Origin: Mastacembelus armatus
Lineage: Eukaryota > Chordata > Actinopteri > Synbranchiformes > Mastacembelidae
Assembly: GCF_900324485.2 (NCBI RefSeq)
Contig: NC_046650.1
Coordinates: 16,745,517-16,809,516, forward strand
Direction: 5' to 3'
DNA length: 64,000 nt
Positions 11,331-22,645 of the stretch are shown piece after piece (position 1 is the stretch's first letter; each line of letters begins with the position of its first letter). Both the position numbers and the translations under genes were made by a program. A model generated the notes under the pieces. It made no database searches. It was not told the DNA's origin and was given only the letters and a program-made list of their open reading frames with translations.

Positions 11331-11430
11331 GTATGCGACATGCATCACCTGATATGGAAAGAATTCGTTACGTGACCATGGTGTCTGTTGCTATCACAAA
11401 TAATCTCAAATACTTTTTACATTGCCCTTT

Positions 11431-11432
11431 AT

Positions 11433-11485
<53 letters not shown>

Positions 11486-11603
11486 TATATCTATATATAC
11501 AGATATATATATATGTATATATAGATATAGATATATATATAGAGATATATCTATATATATATATCTATATATATATAGATATATATATAGAGAGAGAGAG
11601 ATA

Positions 11604-11637
<34 letters not shown>
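11431..11637. repeat. Compound AC/AT/AG microsatellite
   Basis: (AC)n changes into long (AT)n with ATAG interruptions and a short (AG)n. It forms low-complexity open frames that are not genes. It lies just upstream of V-domain gene 1. Confidence 0.95.
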
Positions 11638-11639
11638 TG

Positions 11640-13590
11640 GGCATCAATAAAGTGTCATCATATTAAGACTCAGTTTTAAAGACCTCAGCACATCTTTTCT
11701 CTTCTTGCTGTCACTCTCAGCCAGGCAGCAAGGGGCGCTGTTAGACTGAACACTGACAGATAGAAATCAGCTTTGCTGCTGTTTTTATTAAGAACCATTT
11801 AGCACAATCCAACAGTAAATATCACATGTACTCAGAGTACACAACATGTTTTATACTTCACTTTCCATATAGGGGTTTGCATTATATTTTCAGTTAGACT
11901 AATCCAGAACTTTCAAGTTGTCCTTGAAAGCATTTTCATTAACAGCAGTGGGACATAGATTTATTCTTATTTATTGTTATTATTTAGAGATGTATTGTGT
12001 GCAGTTAGCCTGTTATGGGCCACACTACCCGACAGGCTTGATTAATTAATTATTATGATTATTATTTATTAATAATCAATCCTGATGCCTTACTTGTGCA
12101 CTCAGCAGTCACTTAAATTGGAAATGTGTGTATTCACATTAAAGCCTTTTTTGTATATTTGATCTCATTATCGCATTAAATTACCAGTTTACTGTCATTC
12201 ACTTTTAACCAAATGATATTTTTGTCAGACATCGACCATTACTAATGTGATTCATTGATTATTTGTGCCAAACATTTTGCTTAATGCAGACTGATGTTCA
12301 TGTTGTTGTCACAGTAAGGTCAATACTTAGAGTTACATTAACTTCCCCTGCTCGTGTCCAGTTTAAGATGCCTGAAAACGACATGTAACTTGTTGAATAG
12401 GAACAGTTTAGGTGGAACAGTGTTTACTAAGTGTATGTTTTACTACTTAATTATCCTGGATCTCTTTATTCTGCTTTTGTGGCATATCCCTGAAGAATCT
12501 CTCACAGGTCCCACATCCATGCAGTGAAAGCAGCCTGTACATAGACGACAGACATGGATCCAGGGTGCTCACTTTCAGGGTTAAATCCCAGCAGAGAAAA
12601 ACAAACCTACATCTTCTAACGAAGCCTGTGACTGAACATGATCGCACGTCGTTACAAACACATAGACTAAACGCGCCTCAGTGCTGTAATGTTATGTTTT
12701 CGTCATGTGTTGTGTTGCGTAACTGGGCCATGTGTGTTATTGTTCCACTTGGAGACCAAAATCCCGCCTCCCACGCTCTCATTGGTCCAACTCGGTGACG
12801 ATCACGAGGATCACCAAGGTGACAGAAAAGAAACAAAAGGAAACCACTAGAGTTTTCCAGTGACCCAGTTTCTATTTTTTGCTTGTTATGTAAGTTAGGG
12901 TAATTTCCACAAACCAAAACAAACAAAAACCACGTGGTTTGATTAAAGCTGTTGTTTGTTAATCAAACACAAGATGGTGACAGAGAAGAGGTTGCTAACT
13001 CAGTTTACACTGTTGGAGATGTGGAGAACTTGGCCAAATAGTACTGTCTGTCCTGTTTACTTGACCCTCAAGTAGTTTTTAGGGGTTTTTGTGGTCTTTC
13101 CAAACCACTTAAGACCCCAAGTTGTAAAACAGAGCTTTTTTGCCATTGCAGGTTCATTCTACTAGTTAATAATGAGACTGCACTCCAGGCCCCATTGAAG
13201 GGGATTTTGTAAACCTGAAGGGGGTTCACAGTATAAATGTAATGTATAAATTACTATTACAATTCTTAATATTTTAGATTGGTAATATACACAAGAATGT
13301 ATTCCATAAGTATGCAGTTGATTGACTAAAATGTCTTAGATGGTGTGTGACTCTGTGCCATATCACCAATGTGGAAGCCAGAATCTGTGAAACAGTAAAT
13401 GTAGTTAATATAGTTAACAGTTAATATTACCATTTTGTAGAAACTTCTTGTATTTCACCTTTACTTGTTCCCAGGTTCTAGTGGGTCCCTTGGTGGCTCT
13501 AATATAAAAGATTAAAGTAATTATGACAATAAAAAAAGAAAAATACATATTATTTACTGTAATAAGTGATAAAAACATCTAACACTGTTA
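11640..13590. other. Intergenic DNA between V-domain genes 1 and 2
   Basis: No gene recognised. Near 12765-12800 a GC-richer patch holds a CCAAT box (minus reading CCAATGAGAGCGTGGG) that could be promoter-like, but no exon could be attached to it. Confidence 0.4.
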
Positions 13591-13593
13591 CTT

Positions 13594-13745
13594 ATGCATT
13601 TAATTTGTCTGCAACTTCCTGCCAACCCTCTCTCCTGGCTTTTGCAGCCTTTGAGCTGTTCCCTGACGTTTTTAAATTTTGGAACTCGCCATAGCCCTCC
13701 ATTAAGAGTTCTTGTTCTGTCGCTGAGAAAAAGTGCACGCTCTTT
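13594..13745 (-). pseudogene. Myb/SANT-like DNA-binding domain fragment, probably from a Harbinger-type transposon
   Basis: On the minus strand one frame gives FSATEQELLMEGYGEF followed by KAAKARREGWQEVADKLNA and then a stop. The pattern of an acidic helix followed by RREGWQEVADKLNA is typical of the Myb/SANT-like domains found in teleost PIF/Harbinger transposons and in host genes derived from them. Nearby, at about 13935-13962, the motif GAAGAACGGGCCCC resembles an element end. No transposase or second domain is attached, so this is a fragment. Family assignment is by recall. Confidence 0.45.
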
Positions 13746-14080
13746 GGCCACTGTGGGAAACCAATCGCAGCTTTGCTGATCAGTGTTTCTACAATCGATA
13801 CATCGCCCCTTTAAACCAGTGCATGAACACACAATGATCTCAGATAACTCAATCCAGCCATACTAATCAACAGGTGTGTTCGAAGAACCAACTTAGCCAG
13901 ATAATGATTAGCTGGATCATATGATCTTGGATGTAATAAGCGACGTATGAAGAACGGGCCCCAGAGGTCTGATCAGCTGTGGCCTGAAAACCTTTTTCTT
14001 ATCACTAACAGAGATTTAATCAGATCATCACACATCAGAATCAACAGTCAGAGAACAATGAAGCTTTTTAATGAAGAATG

Positions 14081-14086
14081 TTTATT
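14081..14086 (-). promoter_or_regulatory. Candidate polyadenylation signal of V-domain gene 2
   Basis: AATAAA on the minus strand lies about 870 nt downstream of the stop codon of V-domain gene 2 in an AT-rich region. The choice among possible signals is uncertain. Confidence 0.35.
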
Positions 14087-14954
14087 TAGAAACGTGTTTG
14101 CTGTTAAACTATACCAACATCCATAAAACAACAGATGTAAAGTGTGCATGTGTAAATAAATGCTAAACTAGTATGTATGGATATTCATATTCAAAACCAA
14201 CAATAACAATGATACACAACTTTTATAAGAACATTCTGTCTAACAGAAAAATAGAATTGTCTGATACAGGTATGAAAATCAAGAACAAAAATCCTTAAAT
14301 GAATATTATTTTTAGGATATTCTGACTTTACTCTCAATATAAAATACTTCCAGAGGTCTCAGTGTCTGCTCGTTTACAAAATCAGTCCGCACCAATGAAA
14401 CTTAAAGACTGTGTGAGTCTGTGGCAGGTGAAATGTAAGTTTTAATGCTTTAAGATGTAGATTGTTGGACAGAACTCAGACTGACACTTCACTCTGAACT
14501 GAAGCCAGTCATGTACTAGTCAGTCAGGCTGAGGCAGCTCAGTAACCCTGACAGACAGTGGGATCAAATATTCAGGAACAACACGTCTACATCAGTAGAC
14601 AAAATATGACACTCCCAGTTCTTCTCCTTAGGGATGTTTGTTGGCTCACAACTGAACCTGTGAGGTTTGGGTGAGGAAGAGGTCATCGCTGAAAATGGCT
14701 GGTGATGTATGAAACTAGAACACTAACACCAAAACAAGTGCTGCCATCAGGATCTGCATCTTTTCCCTCCACAGAAACCTAAAGGCTCTTTGGAGTGAAC
14801 CTGCCGTTGGCCATACGTCTTTGCAGTTATGGCATATTTCTCTTCAGGGCTGTGCTTCTCTCTCCAAATGACTCATCTGACTGAGGAGCAGTAAGAAAAG
14901 CTCTCAGGTGCAAAAGGTGAAATGTATAATCCTCCCATCTCCACGAAAAGGCAC

Positions 14955-17900
14955 TCAAGCTGGGGCTGGTGGGGCGGGGTCATACTTCAGAGACTGGATG
15001 AACAATAAGCAGTAAGTTAAGCACAAGTTTAATAATCACCCAGTTGTATCCCAAAAGACTTAGACCACAAGAAGCGACTTTGGGCTTACATGTCGTAGAA
15101 ACTGGTGTCTCAGTAAATATCCTCCAGCGATGCTCAGCAGCAGGACGATGAAGACGACCAGAACCGAGACCCAAATGCCCAAATGGCGCAAAACACCTGA
15201 CATCAAACAAGCAAACAAAAGCTACAGCAACTGGACAGAACAAACATGAATATGGGCTGATTCAGGGGTTTGTTAAAGCAACTGCACTGAACTGAACTCT
15301 CACTTTTAACCACCGTCGTGTCCTCTGGATCTGGGGTTTGGAGATTTGTGTTAAGCTGTGGTTTTATTGTCGGCGGGTTTTTAGCTAAATTTGGATCTAG
15401 AAAAACACAAGATTTTCAATATTACAAAAACAATAGAAACAATAGAGAGAATTTAAATATAGAAATATTTGGCTTTGTTTCCACTGTTACCCCTTGAAAA
15501 GTGACTGAAAATAAGGTTTTTCTCAAAATAATTGGTTCAAGTCAAACAGTTTTTCGATCCGTAAACAACATGTAAACAAACACACTTACCAACAACAAGC
15601 TGAACCACAGAGTCCTTCCTGTGTCCGGCTAACGTGGGGAGGAAACATCTGTATCTGCCTTCATCTGCCAGCGTCACGTTGAGGATGCGCAGTGATACGT
15701 TTCCTCGTCTCAGTTCATTTGTGAACAGCGCCGTCCTCCTGACGTATGACGGGATCTGTACGGCCCGCACTTCACGCCTGTCCCGGTACAGGTACACGTA
15801 CCTGAACCGGCTCAGCTGGAGATCAGGCTTCAACCACTCCACTGGCTGACCCTCAACGTTGATCTGAGGCTCCACATGGCAGGGCAGGACGATGTCATCA
15901 CCTGGAGCAGCAATGATTGGCTGAGCTGGACCAATCACCTGAATCTCACCTGAAAAATTAAGGGAAAATTAAACTTCTGAAATAGGAGTGAAGTTTGGAA
16001 CCTGACAACCTCTTTATAATTTAAACAACAATACAAATAATCTCACTTGTTTACTTCTAAATAGTTCCAATGTCATTAGACCTACAATAGCCACAACGTT
16101 TTGAATGTGACATTTATACATGCTTTCTCCTCTGTGCTGAGGGATAAATTGATCTATATATTGATTTATAACAGTATTCTAATACTGGGTTGCTATGGAC
16201 TCTTTATCGCCTGAATCTGGTTGTTTTCTTAAAAAAAAAATTTGCATCCATCTTCAGAAGAACAGAGTAGTGAGGGTTCAATTCAGTGTCCATAAATGTA
16301 CTGTAAATTTACATATTTGTGTATATGGGTCAGTGACGTGACGCCTAGATTTTTACTTCCATAAGCAACTGATTTTCAATTTTTGAGGAAAAACAGCTTA
16401 ATATTGTTTAAAAGGTTCATTTCACATCATTTTCCTGATCCCTGTTCATAACTGTATGAAAAACTGCAGAATATTGTAGGACTAAAGTGGTAAAATGTCA
16501 TTTGGTAAAACTGTCCTCACTTAAAGTTAGACAACTGCTGGTAAAATGATAAAACATGATTAAAAATCATCTAGTTTTCTCTTTGGCATATTTTTTAAAG
16601 ACTCAAGATAAGCCTGCAAAAGTTTTTGCATGATAGACCTTTTAAAAACATTTTTAGTATCTAACGAACGTTGTTAGGCAAAGATCTATTTCCTAAATGT
16701 CATTTGGCAAAACAAAGATAAGAGGCCATTTTGAGCTATAATCTCATCGGTTTAGTTCAGTGACATGTGATGACATCACTCAGAAAACCCATGAAGAACA
16801 ATGAATTTGGAGGAAAGTTTAAAATTTTCTCCTCAATTTAAGTTAATTTCACCTTTTGTGTGGTAGGGTGTCACAGATTTGGGTATCACTGGGTCAAACT
16901 TCAAAAAAGTGGTTCTGAACAGAACCTCCAACTTCATTGGTCTTTATTGGTCTTCATATCACTTTAAGTGAGGGCAGTTTTACTTAAGAACCGAATCTAA
17001 AATGCTAAAACTTAGAAGTATAATCATTTTGTTTGTAAGATAAAAATATTGCATTAAATAACATAAATAATGAAAGTAAAGAAGGAAACTTCTTTATTTC
17101 CTTCTTTATAGTTTCTAGTGGAAATATTTTGGAACAGATGTTGACATATGACAGTGATTAATCTTAAAATATATAAATATAAAAATATTCAATATTTGTG
17201 GTGTGGAAATTCTGCAAGTGGCTATAAATTACTTGTAAATCAACACAAATAATGAAAGTAAAGAAGGAAACTTCTTTATTTCCTTCTTTATAGTTTTTAG
17301 TGGAAATATTTTGGAACTGATGTTGACAGATGACAGTGATTAATCTTAAAATATATAAATATAAAAATATTCAATATTTGTGGTGTGGAAATTCTGCAAG
17401 TGGCTATAAATTACTTGTAAATCAACACTTCTTGCAATGCATTTTGCATTATTTACAACTGTATAATTGACATTAAATTGAATATATAAAAAATACCTCA
17501 GTTTTGCCAAATGACATTTTCAAGAAGTGCATAACATTAAATGCATTAAAATTCCTTTTATTTTAGATTTTTATAAGGGGCACATACTAAAATGAAAAAT
17601 ATACACATGGATGTACACAGGAAATGATGAAACTGACTTCATTTTTGTGTCACTGACTCATATACATAGCGGTTTGCTAATTAGCTATTTGCTCATGTTG
17701 ATGTATGCAAATTAGGCAAATGAGCGAAGTCATCCTTATATTTAATCTAAACGCAGTTTTCTTTCATGTGTTAATGAAAATTGATTTCTAATACTGCATG
17801 ATAATCACTAACAATATTTATCTCCACTTAAACTAATGTAATGGAATGCATCCATTTGTGGTTTTATCCCCATCAAGATGAATGGATCGACCTCTAACCC

Positions 17901-19102
17901 AGAGTCGACTTTAGGCTGGAAGAATATTTAAGACGTTTGCAAATTAAGTTGAACACAACACGATTCCCTTGAATGTGGTTATTTTTATATAGTCTTTATG
18001 TAATAACACATATACGACATATAAGTAATGTTATGTATAGTCTTCATTACGAAACATTCCTGATTATTCCACACAGGCATGTGCGAAACATCCGTGTTTA
18101 AAGCGAAAGAAAAGAGTTGGAGGCTGAAAATTAAAGCTGTTGTACCGACCGTTACTAAGCAACCGTTAACCGTTAAAAACGGTTGACGTAACGTTTAACC
18201 TGTTTGTATTCAAAAATCCCGCCCACTGTGGCCCCTTAATGACCTCCACCTATTTACTAGTCATCATATTTGATCATGTTATTGGGTCAGGTGAGGAAAT
18301 AATGATAATAATAAATGACAAAACATTTAAACTGTAATAATAAATGTATGAAACAGTGTTTATCTGGTTTTAAGAGTCTGGGATGTAGAAACGTTTCCCT
18401 CAACTTGTTTCAACTTGTCTCAGACAGAGAAGCTCAAAATGAACAAAGACTGTTTGTTGTGATGTATTTAACTTGTTAAATTTCTAATTGTAAACCCAAA
18501 CTGATTATATCCGTGTTCATTTGTGTCAAAAACTGTGGTTATCTTAAATTAATTGCTCGTTTTTAAGAGTGATCTTATAACTGAAGAACTTGCCTAAGAA
18601 GCATCACGTTTTTACGTTTTTTTTCAGTATTACAGTAATACTGTGATAGTCGTCTGTACATTCAACAGTAAACAATAAACAGGGACTACGGGTAGTAACT
18701 TCGGCTTACTTCATTTTTAAAAATGTAAACAAACATGGGCTAAAACAGGACTCGAACTCCTGACAACTGGGCTTCAACGCTACGTTAACTGTAACGGCGA
18801 ACAACGTGGAGACGCTACAAAAATTAGCGACGGTAAAATCAATATGACGAGTAATTTAGTTAAATTGACACTAGCTACAGCTTATAGACACTGAAAATCA
18901 CCAGTAAACACGTTTTCACCAGAGTCGCTGAGGCGAAGACCTGAAGCAGCTGTATAACGTAATGTGAGGAGCGTGGCTCTATAACAGTAACGTCTGTTTT
19001 ACCTTCAGCGCTGGGCCAGAAGACGAAACCCAACCACAGGACTGAAGTCCAGAGGCCGAACCTGCAGGTGAAACCCTTAAAATCCGCTTGGAACCTGCGC
19101 AT
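14955..19102 (-). CDS. Butyrophilin/MOG-like single V-domain membrane protein, gene 2
   Basis: Five minus-strand exons: 19003-19102 (leader MRRFQADFKG...WPSAEG), 15590-15949 (V domain), 15304-15396 (stalk, DPNLAKNPPT...), 15090-15196 (membrane exon, LGIWVSVLVVFIVLLLSIAG then YLLRHQFLRH) and 14955-14984 (tail YDPAPPAPA, stop TGA). Phases agree throughout (1, 1, 1, 0) and the total is 690 nt, 229 residues. The V domain has the canonical Cys pair, VEWLK Trp and butyrophilin-like C'-D loop. It differs from gene 1 in only about five of 120 V residues, while leader, stalk, membrane and tail exons are unrelated. The proline-rich tail has one tyrosine (YDPAP) but no ITIM. Start chosen at the ATG about 60 bp below a TATA box. 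Confidence 0.85.
15950..16319 (-). other. Intron 1 of V-domain gene 2, proximal part
   Basis: AT-rich intron sequence without other features. The rest of this 3.05-kb intron is largely the inverted-repeat element at 16320-17666. Confidence 0.5.
16320..17666. mobile_element. Non-coding DNA transposon-like element with terminal inverted repeats
   Basis: The left end reads TGTATATGGGTCAGTGAC and the right end is its complement with one mismatch (18 bp). Subterminal words also recur inverted: AATGTCATTTGGTAAAACTG near 16495 returns as complement at about 17504-17522, and AAACTGTCCTCACTTAA near 16509 returns near 16967-16984. No transposase frame is present. A 182-bp internal duplication (17066-17428) lies inside. 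A target-site duplication was not evident. Confidence 0.6.
17066..17428. repeat. Tandem duplication, two copies of a 182-bp unit
   Basis: AATGAAAGTAAAGAAGG starts at 17069 and again at 17251, and the two copies match nearly perfectly through GTAAATCAACAC. The copies differ at only a few bases, so the duplication is young relative to the element around it. Confidence 0.9.
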
Positions 19103-19891
19103 GATAGAAATAAGTCTCCGTTTATCGCTGAGCAGAGTAACGACTCCATGGTGGCAGTAACTTTATAGGGTCACTGTTTAAACTTTAAGGGGGCGGGGCG
19201 ATGCGTGGCGACGTCGCAATGCGTGGTGACGCTGCGGTATCGTTGGTGTACGTATCGTGGTTTGATTTGGTTTTACCGAAACATCAACATATAAATTCCA
19301 GTCAGTTCCAGAAGGAGGACAAAGCCGCGGTGACAAATCAAACAGTCCCAGGTGACACAACATCATCGAGAAGGAACCGGAGAAAGTCCAGGAATACTGA
19401 AAGAAGAGCTAGTAAACATCTTAAACCGGTAGAGTGGCTCCATCACATGATGATCCCAGGAACAACATCTAAAATCACTACACAGGCCTCTGGTAGAGGA
19501 CCTGAGCTCTGGGGGAGACTCTGGTGTGAAAATAACAATTATACATTTATAAATCTACACAAACACCTCAAGAAGCTACAAAGATACAAAGATAAAGCTG
19601 ACTCACTGTTTTTTCAGCAGAATAACATTTACACCTGATTCAACCACAGATCAAATGATAAACTAATGTCACATGATGTATGGCAACATGTGATGACTAA
19701 ATATGACTCATCATTTATTTTCCTCTATCAAAGTAAATATGTGAAAACCTCTGAGACCCCCTGGTGAATCCATCATGGGCTGATTCAATTAGCTGCAGCC
19801 ACAGAGAAAGTCCCGCAAGGTACACTCTTAGTACGCTGTGTGTCAGAAATGAAAACAAATGTGAATGTGGACTCACTGGGGTTTTCTACAT
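18972..19891. repeat. Segmental duplication, copy 1 (leader exon, promoter and upstream DNA)
   Basis: This stretch matches 31352-32313 in the same orientation almost base for base, apart from a roughly 45-bp difference near 31960-32005. It includes the leader exon and promoter of V-domain gene 2. A shorter, more diverged third copy covers about 40800-40960. Confidence 0.85.
19103..19205 (-). promoter_or_regulatory. Core promoter of V-domain gene 2
   Basis: On the minus strand TATAAA (19162-19167) lies about 60 bp upstream of the start codon, and a GC box (plus reading GGGGGCGGGGC, about 19189-19199) lies 25 bp further up, followed by GACGTCG-type CRE-like sequence. The same promoter is duplicated at 31482-31590. 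Confidence 0.65.
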
Positions 19892-20337
19892 GTCCATATT
19901 GATTAGTTAGTCAGTTTATTATTGTCCCCACAGGGGAAATTAATTTTCATGTTCATTCCATGTTCTGTCCAAGGGAAAAACCATCATTACACACACATAC
20001 ATTGATAATACATAATACAATACATTCAAAAGATAAAACCACCACAACAGAAATGCACATGCACGCTACAAACAAGGAAACAGTTTTTACTATTTACTAT
20101 TGATGTTTTATTTACTATTTATTTAGAGATGGCTGATAACATGAGACTATTTTTAAAGTGTCACATCTTAAGAGTTCTGTCTCTACGTCCAGATAACAAT
20201 GGGGTGAGGTTGTTGCTATTAGAAAAGTGATTCTAGCAGAGCAGCAGTGATCATGCTACACTTTCTACATAGGACTGGCTAAAATATTATATATAACTTT
20301 GGACACACTTCCTCCATCCATCCATCATCTATACCCT

Positions 20338-22645
20338 AACTATTGATGAGTTATAAGATTTTTGTAGCCTCATATTAAAGATGATGTATTTTATTACCTA
20401 GAAAAACAGGCCTGTTTACTTGAATAGAGGGAAGTTGTGACCTGTAACTTGTGAGTTGAATAATTTCAGTCACATGCGGAGACAAAAACAAATGTCATAA
20501 TTCAGTGCTGATGATTTTTGAACACATGCAGAAAAATGAGGTTAACAGGCAGATTAACACACACTGTGTGTGTTTAATAAAAAAACAAACCAGGTTGTCA
20601 GAAAAGTACAAAGACTACAGTTGACCTTTGTGGTGCAAAAAAAGCTGACACACATCCTGCACATACATCATATTCACACATTTGGACCTGGGGATTATCA
20701 TTACAGCAGGAAGCTGTGGCATCTAACTACATACAGGCTGATGGTAGGTGTGATGCAGCCCCCAAGTCTACCATACAGTCGATCTGTACATCAGCAGCGA
20801 AGCAGCATGGAGATAACAGCACTGTGCGCCGTCGTTGGTGAGTTCTGAGCACTTTCACTGTTACATCTTCAATGTTTGGTGGCAAATGAGGGAGAATGAG
20901 AATTCACAGGAGGATTATTTTACAACAGTTATTTTACAGTCAACATTCATAAAACGCTCTGGGCAAAAACCTGCGTTTGTGTTTTCTACACAAATAATGT
21001 TATGCAGCCCAGGCAGAGCACATTACTTCATGGTGCCAAGTGCTTCTGCATTAAAAATCGTCTCCTAGCTGCCACCTCAGTCAGAAATCATCTGTCCCCC
21101 TTCACAGACAGATGTTTGTCGCTCACAGGCCACAGGCCGAAGCTCAGAGCTGCTGCTCCGTCATTAAAATGTTAGTTGTTGTTTTCACAAGTTGCTCTTT
21201 TCTCTGAGTGTGGGCGACATGCAGAGATTTGGTTGCATCTACTGCACGTATTGTACGGCTCTGCTGCTGCTATCAAATGTGTTTCTTTGGTTTTTATGGT
21301 GGAGAGCACTTGAAAAGAAAGTCAACACAGGAACTAAACAGCTTCTAATAAATTAAAACAACAAATGCAGCTGTGCTGATTATTCCTGTTGTGCTTTGGG
21401 CAGATTGAATAAATTCACTTGTTGTTCTGAAAAACATCCGGAGTGAAACGAGGAAGCAGTGAAATCTGAAGGTGATGAACCTGTTGGGTTTGTTGAAATC
21501 AAGGAACCTCAGTGTAATTTTGTCATGGTCTCTGTTGTTGCAGCCACTCTGACAGTCCTTCCCAACAGATCCCAGTTCTTCCAGTATGAGTCAGTCCATC
21601 TGAGCTGTGGGAATCATGGGAACTCTTCTAAGTGGACACTGAAGAGGAGCACATCCTTAAACAATAGTGAAGATTCTGACAAAATCTGGACGGGGACAAA
21701 TGAATCTAACTGGTACACCCAAAACATTTACTGGTTCGACAGTGGAACGTACTGGTGTGAGTCTGCAGCAGGAGGAAGGTGCAGCAACACCATCAACATC
21801 AATGTGACAGGTACAAGTTTTACTCAAGTAGCGGACTGGAGGTGTCTGATCTCTCTTATGGTGTAGGAGCTGCAGCATTGAGTGTTGGAGATGAAGGACA
21901 CAGGATCTGTCCCACAAACAGTTCAGTTCTGCTTCTAACGTTAACTTTGAACAGGCTCAACAGAAAAGTAAAAAACAGACCAAAAAGTTTGTTGTTTACG
22001 GCACAAACCATGTCCCCTAAAGGAAATGCTCTCCAGAAGCTGTGAAAGTCTCTGTCAATATGAGACTTGGTTTGTTGACAATAAGAAAAACATATAAAAT
22101 CTCATGTTTGATGTTTCCTGTTCAGGTGCAGTCCCTGTTTAGCACCAGCCAACTCACAGGAAGGAGTTCACCTTTTTATTTTCACCCATTTGTGTAGTTT
22201 CAGCTGTACTTCCTTTGCTATCTCAGGAGAAAAACTGCATCCTGCAGCTGATCCTAAAGCTGATCCTTCTCTGTCACTCAGAGGGTTCTGTGATCCTGGA
22301 GAGTCCTGTGGTTCCTGTGACGGAGGGAGAAGCTGTGACTCTGCGCTGCAGGAACTGGACGGCGTCCTCCTCCAGTCTCAACACTGACTTCTACAAAGAT
22401 GGACGCCTCATCAGGAGCAACACCACAGCAACTCTGACCATCCACAGTGTTTCGAAATCCGATGAAGGACTGTACAAGTGTAAAATCTCAGGAGCAGGAG
22501 AATCAGTAGAGAGCCGGCTGAGTGTCAGAGGTGAGATCAGCTCTACAGCTCCTGGTATTTCATTCAGAAGAGAGGAAACAGTCACTTGTTCACAATACAC
22601 ACAATAATTTGTCACAGTAGATTCAAAAGACAAATTTGCACCAAC
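20338..22645. repeat. Segmental duplication, source of the inverted copy at 32408-34302
   Basis: The complement of this segment is found at about 32408-34302. The inverted copy lacks about 20539-20975, including the leader exon, and stops before the membrane exon. Confidence 0.85.

Noticed and set aside
11327-11647. Isoleucine/tyrosine-rich open frames
   Set aside because: They arise from the AC/AT microsatellite.
12447-12926. Minus- and plus-strand open frames near a CCAAT-containing patch
   Set aside because: No family resemblance, signal peptide or splice structure was found; they are likely chance frames.
18735-18790. A tRNA-like 3' half on the minus strand (CAGGAGTTCGAGTCCTG with TTTTAGCCC)
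   Set aside because: The B box and T arm look good, but I could not close an acceptor stem, D arm and anticodon arm convincingly. It may be a tRNA relic.
21181-21330. A possible extra leader exon of the Fc-receptor-like gene (hydrophobic frame with CTALLLLSNVFLWFL)
   Set aside because: The frame does not agree with the phase of exon 1 and D1, and the paralogue at 46.4-48.9 kb joins its 31-nt leader straight to D1.
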